Shown piece by piece: positions 25,154 through 33,651 of a stretch of 52,055 bases of DNA. Location: the NCBI GenBank assembly GCA_902798285.1, contig CADBVZ010000023.1, positions 6,092-58,146 on the forward strand, written 5' to 3'. The DNA is from an uncultured Prevotella sp. (GTDB lineage: Bacteria; Bacteroidota; Bacteroidia; Bacteroidales; Bacteroidaceae). Made by a program: the position numbers and the translations under genes. How positions within the stretch are numbered: position 1 is the first letter of the stretch; every line of letters starts with the position of its first letter. Under the pieces are notes generated by a model. It was not told where the DNA came from. It made no database searches and worked only from the letters and a program-made list of their open reading frames with translations.

Positions 25154-25873
25154 TTACTCTTCATCGGGCTCAAGATTGTCGATGTCCAGGATGCGGAGTT
25201 CTAAGGCACGAACCACGAGGCGTGTTGCATTCACACCGCCCTGTGCCTCAGGGAAGAGTTTTTGTATCAACTCGTTCTGACGCTTCTCGAGACTCTTCAC
25301 ACCAAACGGCATGCCGCGCAAACCTGTAATCTGCTCCTTGGTATAACCCAAGGCAAGATGGCGCAGGAATCGCTCGTCGTACTCGTCGATCTCGTAATTC
25401 ACCAAGGCTTCCTGCTTTACCAATTGACCGCTGACGGCAGCCTTGAAGCGTTCCACAATCTTTTCGAGTATCGGCTCATTGAATACCAATTGTTTGCCAT
25501 CCATCACAGCCGATACATCACGGCGTGTTAAGAGTTCGCCCGTCTTCAGGATAATACCGTCGGCGCCTGCATCGAGTACGTCGACCCAGAGCTTTTCGTT
25601 AAGTATCTCGCCAGTAAAGATGAGTACTTTTACATCTGGGTGAAGCTCCTTCGTGTGGCGACAAATCTCCACGCCTACAGTGGTAGAACCACCCAGGCCG
25701 AGGTCTAGCAATACCAGATCGGGCTTCTGTTGCTTAAGCAATCGCCAGTAAGCGGGTTCGCTGTCGGCCGTTCCAATGACTTCCGCCTCAGGAATGTCTG
25801 AGCGGACGATGCCGAGGGTGCCTTTTAGCTCGAGGGGCACATCCTCGACGATGATGACTTTGAAGTTATCCAT
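25154..25873 (-). CDS. Response regulator (REC plus DUF5932-like C-terminal domain)
   Basis: Two-component response regulator of 239 residues. The receiver domain spans about 1-125, with acidic residues near 10-11 (VEDV), the phospho-acceptor Asp57 in LVLLDLGLG and a conserved Thr in LIFTGE. The C-terminal part (about 150-239), with LRHLALGYTKEQI and KSLEKRQNELIQKLF, looks like a NarL/LuxR-type helix-turn-helix in a divergent form, as in Bacteroidales DUF5932 regulators. It starts 4 nt after the stop of the sensor kinase gene, its obvious partner. Confidence 0.9.
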   Translation of the reverse strand: MDNFKVIIVEDVPLELKGTLGIVRSDIPEAEVIGTADSEPAYWRLLKQQKPDLVLLDLGLGGSTTVGVEICRHTKELHPDVKVLIFTGEILNEKLWVDVLDAGADGIILKTGELLTRRDVSAVMDGKQLVFNEPILEKIVERFKAAVSGQLVKQEALVNYEIDEYDERFLRHLALGYTKEQITGLRGMPFGVKSLEKRQNELIQKLFPEAQGGVNATRLVVRALELRILDIDNLEPDEE

Positions 25874-25877
25874 ATAT

Positions 25878-28800
25878 TTACGTTTTATTATTTATGACTG
25901 CTGAAGGTAGGGTTATCAGAATGTGAGGAATACCATTGATAATTTCTGCACGAATGCCGCAGCCACGACGGTTGGTAGCCTCGCCGTGGTCTCTTACAAT
26001 CTGACGACAGATGAGGAATGGAATATGTTCGCGCTTGGGCTGGAAGAGATCCTCAGGCTGTTCCTTGGAGAAATCAAGGCCAGGCATGGCGACGCTCACC
26101 TCCACATACTTCTCATTCTTCTGCGAGAACTGTATCTCAGGCTTTTTTTCGCCCGACTGCTTGCGCAGAATCTCAAAGAGATACCGAATCAGATTCTCAT
26201 CCCCCAGAATAGTAACGCCTTCCATCGATAACGGACGAAGATGTAAATGGGTTCGCTCCACCTGCCGCATGGCTTGTTGGGATAGCATGCCATAGAGTTC
26301 ACGATAGTAACTAGTTACCTCGCTAAGCGACTCCGTATCGCCCGAATCTAAGGTCTGACGGATGCGCGACGGGTAATACATCGTCTCGTGCTTGAGGGTT
26401 GATAAGCAATTATCAAGCACGGCATTCGATACGTGAAGGTTGCTTATTTCGAGTTCAGTACGTCGCTGCTCGTCATCAAGCATTTCCAAGTCGGTCTGTC
26501 GCTGTTGTTCGCTGAGGAATCTGCTGTACAGTCTGTGACGATAATACAACAGATAATAGGCCGGCAGAATGGCGAGGGCCAGAATAACTAGCAGAATGAT
26601 GGCGATGGTCTTATTGGTTTGCGACTGTTGCATCGTGCGACAATAATCGCCCAATGTATCGTCTGCCGACATCTCCTTAAAGAGTTGGGTGTAGATACGA
26701 TTGTTATAACTGTATATCTGCCATTCATGAAGAGCCAAAGCCGCTACGGCACTCTCGTTTCTGATATCAAGAATGATGTGATAGTTCACGTCGAGCCCAT
26801 CGTGTAGCCACTTAATCTCTGGTGCAATGAGCGATGGATTACCTATGGACCGCATTAGGTAACGTCCTCGAGGCTGTAGGCTTAAATATTGACGATTCAG
26901 GCAATCTATGCAAGAGTCGGCAAAGACCAGTGTGCGTTCATACTGTCCGTTGATATTACAGAAATAGGCTGAATCGGCATAAGCTGAGGCTTGTGCTAGC
27001 GGATCAGAATCCGTAGGTGTGGGCTTCGGCTGTTGACCATAGCTGGTGAGGGCAGTGCCAGTAAGAAACATGCCAAGAATCAACATACGGAGTATGCCTT
27101 TGGGAAGTCGGAAGAACAGTCGACTACCCTGCCCCAGTTTACTCGTAGCTGCAATCTGGCAAACAGAGAATATCTGTGATATCTTACGATATTTCTCAAT
27201 AATACCCTTACAATTGAGCAGACCGAAACCATGTGAAGTCTGTGCTTTACCATCATCTTTAATAGGTTTCGACTCGAATAGATGTTGTAGCTGTTCGTCG
27301 GTCATGCCCTGACCGGTATCTTCCACAGCTATCTCCACATATTCCTCTAGGTCATTAGCCGAGATACTCACCTTACCACCTTTATCAGTAAACTTGCGGG
27401 CATTATCAGCCAGCGTGTTAAGCATAAAGAGCGTCAGTACCTTGTCGGCCTTTACCACTGCATCAGTCGGAGCAATATTCAATTCAACGCCTTTCATTTG
27501 GAATGAGGCGTGTCCCTTTGCAAGCAAGTCGAAGAGTTCCTGAAGTGCGAAGCTCTCTATATGAAGACTGAGCTCGCCCTGGCGCAACTGAATCCAATAG
27601 GTCAGCACATCATTATAGTCATTAATCTGATCGGTGAGTTCCTGAATATACTCAGCATCGGCCTTCTCTGGATTCTTGACCTCATGGAGTATACGGTCGA
27701 TGAATGGCGTGACACTGTTTACAAGCGATACTTTGGCACGCTGTTCTAAGTTGCGACGTTCACTGGCTTCAACACGAAGTTGCAGGGCTTGGATATCCTC
27801 TGACTTCTGTTCGAACAACTCATCGGTGCCTTCGGTCTTAGTACGTTTCTTATTGAGGTAATTGAAAAGCCAGAGCGAGAAAAACAACAGGATGATAGCT
27901 ACTATAACGGCTATGATCATGAGGTTAAGCTGCGAGATGGCGCGTTCATACTGATTAGCGCGAGCTTCGAGCTGACGGTCCTGACGGGTGGTCTCCTGTA
28001 CGTCAAGATATAGGTTGCGATTATAATCGCTCTGCTGTTTGTCGTCGATAGCGGCATATGCCACACTCAGCTGCTCTCGGATAGAAGCCACCAAGTCAGG
28101 AGCTTGATAAATGGCAGAATCAGAAAGTGCCTGTTCCAGATTGTAAAGCGCTGACTCGTAATCACCTATCTGACGGAAGCAAGAAGCCAAAGTACGATAA
28201 GCACCTGCTATCTGGTAAACATCACCGAACTCGCGGAAGATGTAGAGTGAGTTCTCTGCCAGATAACCTGCCAGCATATTATCGTCAACATGGTCGGGGT
28301 TCAGGAACTTCATGGCAGGCATATTGTCCATCATCAGATGGTCGCGGACAGGCGGCTCCATGAGATGTTCTGACAGTGCTTCAAGGGCATTAGCAGCAAA
28401 ATAGGGATAATCGCCCTGACGCGCCATCAGGAAACAACGCATCAATCGGTCGAACTCCTGTTGGTTAATTTCCTGTTGCGAGCCCTGGGTAATGATGCCG
28501 CCAGCACCGATATTATAAAGATAATTGAGAAATTGTGCCGTATCGCGTTGTACCTCATTAGGATTAATGGCATTGAGAGCATCAATCGACTGCTGCTCAA
28601 GACCTACATAATAATAATAGGTGGAGTTGACAATGGCATACTCCGTCTCAGCATAAAGCAGACAGCGCTGATCGTGTTCAGAGAGCGAAGCACGCTCTTC
28701 ATTAATACGACGGATGGTTTTATCAGCCAACTCACGATAGTCGTGGAATTCTCTATTACGAGAGCGGCGCTGACAAAGACGCATCTGCTGTACGTAGGCT

Positions 28801-29096
28801 ATGAGTTGCTGCACTTGGTGGTTGGTTGTCTCCACCACTTCGTTGAGTAATCGCTCTGCCTCGTCGTACTCCATTCGAACAATATGCACAAAGGCCAGAT
28901 TATTTAAAGCCTCTGCCCTACCCGCATGATACCCCTCGGCGAGTTTAGCTGCCCGTCGTGCATAGGATTCTGTGGAGTCGATATTTCGGTAGTGATAGGC
29001 ATAAGATTGTTCATTCAGCTTGTCGACCGCTTGCCTATCAGTACGGCTACAGGCTGATAAAATAATGGTTGAGATGATGAATAGCCAGTATTTCAT
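25878..29096 (-). CDS. Tandem sensor kinase of DUF5112/DUF5113 type (two kinase-like halves)
   Basis: Very large sensor (1072 residues). It starts with a lipoprotein-like signal (LSAC, Cys16), then helical repeats resembling TPRs (about 35-370) and a membrane helix (392-412). The first kinase half follows: H-box LHEVKNP (His471), N-box NTLADNARKF (560-569), DTGQGM (593-598) and HGFGLL (622-627). Residues 669-688 look like a second signal peptide or membrane helix (RMLILGMFLTGTALTSYGQQ). A second extracytoplasmic segment, a helix at 830-852, a coiled coil and an H-box-like LKHETMYYPSR (His903) follow, with a C-terminal ATPase-like region whose N and G boxes are not recognisable. This matches the Bacteroidales DUF5112/DUF5113 architecture. 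No promoter is visible in the 60 nt upstream. Confidence 0.88.
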   Translation of the reverse strand: MKYWLFIISTIILSACSRTDRQAVDKLNEQSYAYHYRNIDSTESYARRAAKLAEGYHAGRAEALNNLAFVHIVRMEYDEAERLLNEVVETTNHQVQQLIAYVQQMRLCQRRSRNREFHDYRELADKTIRRINEERASLSEHDQRCLLYAETEYAIVNSTYYYYVGLEQQSIDALNAINPNEVQRDTAQFLNYLYNIGAGGIITQGSQQEINQQEFDRLMRCFLMARQGDYPYFAANALEALSEHLMEPPVRDHLMMDNMPAMKFLNPDHVDDNMLAGYLAENSLYIFREFGDVYQIAGAYRTLASCFRQIGDYESALYNLEQALSDSAIYQAPDLVASIREQLSVAYAAIDDKQQSDYNRNLYLDVQETTRQDRQLEARANQYERAISQLNLMIIAVIVAIILLFFSLWLFNYLNKKRTKTEGTDELFEQKSEDIQALQLRVEASERRNLEQRAKVSLVNSVTPFIDRILHEVKNPEKADAEYIQELTDQINDYNDVLTYWIQLRQGELSLHIESFALQELFDLLAKGHASFQMKGVELNIAPTDAVVKADKVLTLFMLNTLADNARKFTDKGGKVSISANDLEEYVEIAVEDTGQGMTDEQLQHLFESKPIKDDGKAQTSHGFGLLNCKGIIEKYRKISQIFSVCQIAATSKLGQGSRLFFRLPKGILRMLILGMFLTGTALTSYGQQPKPTPTDSDPLAQASAYADSAYFCNINGQYERTLVFADSCIDCLNRQYLSLQPRGRYLMRSIGNPSLIAPEIKWLHDGLDVNYHIILDIRNESAVAALALHEWQIYSYNNRIYTQLFKEMSADDTLGDYCRTMQQSQTNKTIAIILLVILALAILPAYYLLYYRHRLYSRFLSEQQRQTDLEMLDDEQRRTELEISNLHVSNAVLDNCLSTLKHETMYYPSRIRQTLDSGDTESLSEVTSYYRELYGMLSQQAMRQVERTHLHLRPLSMEGVTILGDENLIRYLFEILRKQSGEKKPEIQFSQKNEKYVEVSVAMPGLDFSKEQPEDLFQPKREHIPFLICRQIVRDHGEATNRRGCGIRAEIINGIPHILITLPSAVINNKT

Positions 29097-29106
29097 GTTA
29101 GTTAGA

Positions 29107-29144
29107 ATCCCTCCCGCCGGACATAATAGTTCGACGAGAGGGAT
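29107..29144 (-). terminator. Possible hairpin between eda and the sensor kinase gene
   Basis: ATCCCTC (29107-29113) pairs with GAGGGAT (29138-29144) around a 24-nt loop. There is no T-run right after it, so it may be a weak terminator or a processing site and read-through into the kinase gene is possible. Confidence 0.35.
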
Positions 29145-29156
29145 CAGAATATGTGA

Positions 29157-29825
29157 TTAAGCGCGGGCCTTGGCAACGTAGCCAAGTGCCTCACGACACT
29201 TGTCGGTAACGTACTGCCAGTCGCCAGCCTTTACCTTATCGCTGGGGAAGAGCTTAGAGCCCATACCAACGCAGAATACGCCAGCCTTGAACCACTTGGT
29301 GAGGTTCTCCTCATCGGGAGATACACCACCGGTAACCATGATCTTTGACCAAGGCATTGGAGCCTTCAGACCCTTGATCATGTTAGGACCTACCACATCG
29401 CCGGGGAATACCTTTGTCAGGTCGCAACCCAACTCCTGAGCCTTACCAATCTCGCTGACAGTCATGCAGCCTGGGCAATAAGGCACCAGACGACGATTGC
29501 AGACGGGAGCAATGTCGGGGTTGAACAACGGACCAACTACGAAGTTGGCACCCAACTGAATGTAAAGAGCTGCTGTGGGAGCATCGACTACAGAACCGAT
29601 ACCCAGAGCCAACTCGGGGCATTCCTTATCGGCCCACTTTACCAACTCACCGAATACTTCCTGAGCGAAGTCACCGCGGTTTGTGAACTCGAATGCACGA
29701 ACGCCGCCCTCGTAGCAGGCTTTCACCACATTCTTACAAGTCTCAAGGTCCTTGTTGTAGAAGACAGGCACCATACCGGTGTCGCCAATCTTCTTCATTA
29801 CTGCTATCTTATCAAACTTTGCCAT
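29157..29825 (-). CDS. eda: KDPG aldolase (2-keto-3-deoxy-6-phosphogluconate aldolase)
   Basis: Class I aldolase of 222 residues splitting KDPG into pyruvate and glyceraldehyde 3-phosphate. The Schiff-base Lys is Lys138 in [12 protein letters not shown] and the general acid/base Glu is Glu46 in [15 protein letters not shown] and MVTGGVSP are also typical. The start is ATG at 29825 ([10 protein letters not shown]), 4 nt after the kdgK stop, instead of an upstream start lying inside kdgK. It works directly behind KdgK, completing hexuronate breakdown with UxaA encoded on the other strand. Confidence 0.94.
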   Translation of the reverse strand: MAKFDKIAVMKKIGDTGMVPVFYNKDLETCKNVVKACYEGGVRAFEFTNRGDFAQEVFGELVKWADKECPELALGIGSVVDAPTAALYIQLGANFVVGPLFNPDIAPVCNRRLVPYCPGCMTVSEIGKAQELGCDLTKVFPGDVVGPNMIKGLKAPMPWSKIMVTGGVSPDEENLTKWFKAGVFCVGMGSKLFPSDKVKAGDWQYVTDKCREALGYVAKARA

Positions 29826-29829
29826 AATC

Positions 29830-30852
29830 TTAACGCTGTACACGACCGTTGGCATTACCACCAGCCAATGATTCTACTTCGTCGACGCTTACCAGGTTGA
29901 AGTCGCCATTGATGGTGTGCTTCAATGCTGAGGCTGCTACAGCAAACTCAAGAGCCTCGCCCTGAGTAGCCTTTGTGAGCAGACCATGAATCAGACCGCC
30001 AGAGAAAGAGTCACCACCACCTACACGGTCGATGATAGGATTGATCTCGTAGCGCTTTGACTGATAGAACTCCTTACCATTGTAGATAAGAGCCTTCCAA
30101 CCGTTGAATGTGGCGCTGTAGCTCTCACGGAGAGTAGAAACAACATACTTAAAGCCGAACTCCTGCATCATCTGCTTGAAGATGCCCTCATAACCGGCAG
30201 CATCAGTCTGACCACCCTCAACGTCTGCATCGGGCTTGAAACCAAGACAGAGCTCAGCATCTTCCTCGTTACCGATACATACATCCACATACTTCATCAA
30301 AGGACGCATGATAGAGATGGCTTTCTCAGAAGTCCACAGCTTCTTGCGGAAGTTCAGGTCGACCGATACGGTAACACCATGACGCTTAGCAGCCTCACAA
30401 GCCAACTTAGTCAGCTCAGCAGCCTTGTCAGAGATGGCAGGTGTAATACCACTCCAGTGGAACCAAGCAGCACCCTCCATGATCTTGTCGAAATCGAAGT
30501 CGGCAGGTGATGCCTCTGCGATTGAAGAGTGAGCACGGTCGTAAATCACCTTAGAGGGACGCATAGAAGCACCAGTCTCAGCATAGTAAAGACCTACACG
30601 GTCTCCACCACGGGCAATAAACTCGGTGTTAACACCATAGCGACGGAGTGCATTAACGGCAATCTGACCAATCTCGTGCTTAGGCAATTTGCTAACGAAA
30701 TAAGCCTCGTGTCCGTAGTTTGCTACAGAGATAGCTACGTTAGCCTCACCACCACCAGGGATGATGCGGAATGATTCACTCTGAATAAAACGATCGTTGC
30801 CCTGAGGCGACAGGCGGAGCATGATCTCGCCCAATGTTACGATTTTTGCCAT
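29830..30852 (-). CDS. kdgK: 2-keto-3-deoxygluconate kinase (PfkB family)
   Basis: Sugar kinase of 340 residues that phosphorylates KDG to KDPG. The PfkB signatures are [15 protein letters not shown] (33-47) and [12 protein letters not shown] (275-286) with catalytic Asp281. Substrate assignment rests on context: eda follows directly, and uxaA, which makes KDG, is divergent. The promoter is one of the best in the window and lies near a putative LacI-type operator. Confidence 0.93.
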   Translation of the reverse strand: MAKIVTLGEIMLRLSPQGNDRFIQSESFRIIPGGGEANVAISVANYGHEAYFVSKLPKHEIGQIAVNALRRYGVNTEFIARGGDRVGLYYAETGASMRPSKVIYDRAHSSIAEASPADFDFDKIMEGAAWFHWSGITPAISDKAAELTKLACEAAKRHGVTVSVDLNFRKKLWTSEKAISIMRPLMKYVDVCIGNEEDAELCLGFKPDADVEGGQTDAAGYEGIFKQMMQEFGFKYVVSTLRESYSATFNGWKALIYNGKEFYQSKRYEINPIIDRVGGGDSFSGGLIHGLLTKATQGEALEFAVAASALKHTINGDFNLVSVDEVESLAGGNANGRVQR

Positions 30853-30900
30853 TTTCCTTGTTTTAACTATAGATTAAACATCATTTTTCGTTTGCGAGCA

Positions 30901-30932
30901 CAAAGATAGACACTTTTTTCGAGGTAACCAAA
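30901..30932 (-). promoter_or_regulatory. kdgK-eda promoter
   Basis: Minus-strand TTTG (30932-30929), 20-nt spacer, TATCTTTG (30908-30901). Predicted leader about 42 nt. Confidence 0.75.
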
Positions 30933-30964
30933 TTTTTAAGAGGTTTTAAGGCAAAAAACTTACG

Positions 30965-30975
30965 GAAACGATTTC
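30965..30975. promoter_or_regulatory. Candidate LacI-type operator
   Basis: GAAACGATTTC has GAAA/TTTC arms around a central CG step, as in many LacI-family operators. It lies between the divergent kdgK and lacI-type promoters, where an autoregulating repressor would be expected to bind. It is one short match and the symmetry is imperfect at the centre. Confidence 0.35.
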
Positions 30976-30998
30976 GGTTAGAATATTTAGGCAAAGAT

Positions 30999-31030
30999 GT
31001 TGGCGTTTTCAGAAATTATTCGTACCTTTG
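30999..31030 (+). promoter_or_regulatory. Promoter for the regulator-uxaA operon
   Basis: GTTG (30999-31002, one mismatch to TTTG), 20-nt spacer, TACCTTTG (31023-31030). Transcription would begin near 31037, so the regulator must start at the ATG at 31049 and not at the TTG inside the -7 element. Confidence 0.65.
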
Positions 31031-31048
31031 CCGAAAAATCGGAAGAAA

Positions 31049-32116
31049 ATGGCAAAGGAGATTATCACCATCAAAGACATAGCCGCTCATGCCGGTGTGT
31101 CAACAGGTACAGTAGACCGTGTATTACATAACCGTCCGAACGTGTCGAAGACCGCTTTGGAAAAGGTAAATAAGGCACTCGAGGAACTTGACTATCGTCC
31201 GAATATGTATGCATCAGCTCTTGCATATAATAAGGAATATACGTTTTATTGTGTATTGCCTAAGCACGAGCAGGATGCCTACTGGGATGAGATTGAGGAA
31301 GGTGCACAGGCTTGTACCGACTTCCGACGCGACTTCGGCATCACGCTGAAATTTATTTATTATGAGAGGTTTAATGCGCCCGCGTATACTAAAATGGTAC
31401 GCGAGTTCTTTACCGCAAAGATCGATGGTGTTATCATTGTGCCTGCTACTCTTGAACAGACTGCACGATTCACAGAGAAACTGACGGAAAGAAATATTCC
31501 TTATGTATTGCTCGACTCCTACATGCCCGATTTAAAACCCCTATCCTTCTTCGGACAGGACTCTTTTGCCAGTGGTTATTTCGCAGCCAAGATGCTGATG
31601 CTGATTGCTAACAAAGAGAAAGAGATTGCACTGATGAAGCAGACACGTGATGGTAAGGTGGGATCAAAGCAGCAGGCTAACCGTGAGACTGGCTTCCGTC
31701 ATTACATGGTCGACCACTTCCCGCAGATCAAGATTACCGAAGTTGATCTGCCTCTTGACGAAGAAAAGAAGGACTATGATGTTATTCTTGAGAAGTTCTT
31801 TGCGGAACATCCACTGGTTCACCACTGCATCACCTTCAATTCAAAAGCTCATATTGTTGGTGAGTTCCTGCAGAAGACAAACCGTCGTAACATACAGATC
31901 ATGGGTTACGATATGGTGCCTAAGAACGAAGAGTGCGTTAGAAACGGCAGTATTTCTTTCCTTATCGCACAGCATGCTTATCAGCAGGGTTATGCCTCTG
32001 TCGATGCTTTATTTAATGCCATCGTCATGAAGCGTGAGGTGAATCCCGTTAACTACATGCCTATCGAGATACTGACGAAGGAGAATGTGGATTTCTACCG
32101 CAGAACAGCCATCTGA
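31049..32116 (+). CDS. LacI-family transcriptional regulator of hexuronate genes
   Basis: Regulator of 355 residues: N-terminal helix-turn-helix IKDIAAHAGVSTGTVDRVLH (8-27), hinge, and a periplasmic-binding-protein-like sugar-sensing domain to the end. The ATG at 31049 is preceded by GGAAGAAA. It is divergent from kdgK-eda and lies 37 nt before uxaA, so it most likely senses a hexuronate or KDG and controls both transcripts, itself included. TVDRVLH in place of TVSRVL in the recognition helix is a form seen in some LacI-type regulators. The ligand is inferred from neighbours only. Confidence 0.92.
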   Translation: MAKEIITIKDIAAHAGVSTGTVDRVLHNRPNVSKTALEKVNKALEELDYRPNMYASALAYNKEYTFYCVLPKHEQDAYWDEIEEGAQACTDFRRDFGITLKFIYYERFNAPAYTKMVREFFTAKIDGVIIVPATLEQTARFTEKLTERNIPYVLLDSYMPDLKPLSFFGQDSFASGYFAAKMLMLIANKEKEIALMKQTRDGKVGSKQQANRETGFRHYMVDHFPQIKITEVDLPLDEEKKDYDVILEKFFAEHPLVHHCITFNSKAHIVGEFLQKTNRRNIQIMGYDMVPKNEECVRNGSISFLIAQHAYQQGYASVDALFNAIVMKREVNPVNYMPIEILTKENVDFYRRTAI

Positions 32117-32153
32117 TTGAATTATATTACTAAAACAAATACAAAAAGGAAAA

Positions 32154-33647
32154 ATGGAACAAGCTACATTTCTTAAAATTAATCCGGCTGACAGCGTTGT
32201 GGTATGTCTGCAGCCAAAGAAGAAGGGAGAAATCATTGAGGTTGACGGACAAAAGATTACCATCAATCAGGATACTCCCGCTGGTCACAAAGTACTAATC
32301 AAGGATGCTAAGATGGGTACCGATATTATTAAATACGGCTACCCTATTGGTCATGCCCGTGAAGACTTAAAAGCTGGTGACTGGGTAAACGAGAACAATC
32401 TGAAGACAAATCTCTCTGGCACACTCGAATACACATACAACCCTGTTGGCGAGGAACTTAGCATCGCTAAGGAGAATCGAACCTTTAAAGGATATGTACG
32501 TAAGAACGGCGATGTGGGTGTGCGTAATGAAATATGGATCGTTCCCACCGTTGGTTGTGTGAATGGCATCGCAGAGCGTTTAGTAAAGGAACTGAAAAAA
32601 GAAACCAATGAGGAAGGCATTGACGCTATCTATGCCTGGCATCATAACTATGGTTGCTCACAACTCTCTGGTGATCATGAGAACACCCGTAAGGTATTGC
32701 GCGACATTTGTCTGCATCCTAATGCTGGTGCTGTTCTGGTGTTGAGTCTTGGTTGTGAGAACAATCAACCCGATGATTTTATGAAGATGTTGGGCGATTA
32801 CGATAAGGATCGTATCAAGTTGCTTGTCACTCAGAAGGTTGATGACGAGATGGAAGCAGGTATGCGGATTCTTCGTGAACTTTATGAGGTAGCCCGTCAG
32901 GATAAGCGTGAGACTGTACCCGTATCAAAACTCCGTGTTGGTTTGAAGTGCGGTGGCAGTGATGGCTTCTCTGGTATTACAGCCAATCCTCTGGTAGGAG
33001 AATTCTCCGACTGGCTCGTGGCACAAGGTGGTACATCTGTATTGACCGAGGTTCCAGAAATGTTTGGTGCTGAGACCATCTTGATGAATCGCTGTCGTAC
33101 GGAGGAACTCTTCGATCAGACAGTATCGATGATCAATAACTTCAAGAACTATTTCCTTTCGCACGGAGAACCTGTGGGTGAGAATCCAAGCCCAGGTAAT
33201 AAAGCAGGTGGTATCTCCACCCTTGAGGATAAAGCTCTTGGCTGTACGCAGAAGTGCGGTAAGGCTCCTGTTAGTGGCGTTATGGAATATGGTGATCGTC
33301 TGGAGCATGACGGTCTGAACCTGTTGTCCGCCCCAGGTAATGATCTGGTTGCAGCCACCGCCCTCGCCTCTTGTGGATGTCATCTGGTACTCTTCACTAC
33401 AGGTCGCGGAACACCTTTCGGTACTTTTGTCCCGACCATGAAGATTGCTACGAATCCTGATCTTGCTCGTCGAAAGAATAATTGGATCGACTTCTCGGCA
33501 GGTCAGTTAATCGAAGGTCGTACGATGCAGGAACTTGTGCCAGAGTTCATTGACAAAGTTCTGGCTGTGGCAAGTGGCGAAAAGGCGCGTAACGAAGAAA
33601 ACGATTATCGCGAGATATCCATCTTTAAAAATGGTGTAACCCTATAA
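32154..33647 (+). CDS. uxaA: Altronate dehydratase
   Basis: Enzyme of 497 residues dehydrating D-altronate to 2-keto-3-deoxygluconate. The N-terminal SAF domain spans about 12-85. The larger catalytic region carries GDVGVRNEIWIVPTVGC, SLGCENNQPDD, GLKCGGSDGFSGITANP and GCTQKCGKAPVSG, all typical of the altronate/galactarate dehydratase family. AAGGA stands 5 nt before the ATG. With KdgK and Eda it completes altronate to central metabolism; the upstream UxaC and UxaB steps are not encoded in this window. Confidence 0.94.
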   Translation: MEQATFLKINPADSVVVCLQPKKKGEIIEVDGQKITINQDTPAGHKVLIKDAKMGTDIIKYGYPIGHAREDLKAGDWVNENNLKTNLSGTLEYTYNPVGEELSIAKENRTFKGYVRKNGDVGVRNEIWIVPTVGCVNGIAERLVKELKKETNEEGIDAIYAWHHNYGCSQLSGDHENTRKVLRDICLHPNAGAVLVLSLGCENNQPDDFMKMLGDYDKDRIKLLVTQKVDDEMEAGMRILRELYEVARQDKRETVPVSKLRVGLKCGGSDGFSGITANPLVGEFSDWLVAQGGTSVLTEVPEMFGAETILMNRCRTEELFDQTVSMINNFKNYFLSHGEPVGENPSPGNKAGGISTLEDKALGCTQKCGKAPVSGVMEYGDRLEHDGLNLLSAPGNDLVAATALASCGCHLVLFTTGRGTPFGTFVPTMKIATNPDLARRKNNWIDFSAGQLIEGRTMQELVPEFIDKVLAVASGEKARNEENDYREISIFKNGVTL

Positions 33648-33651
33648 TTAA

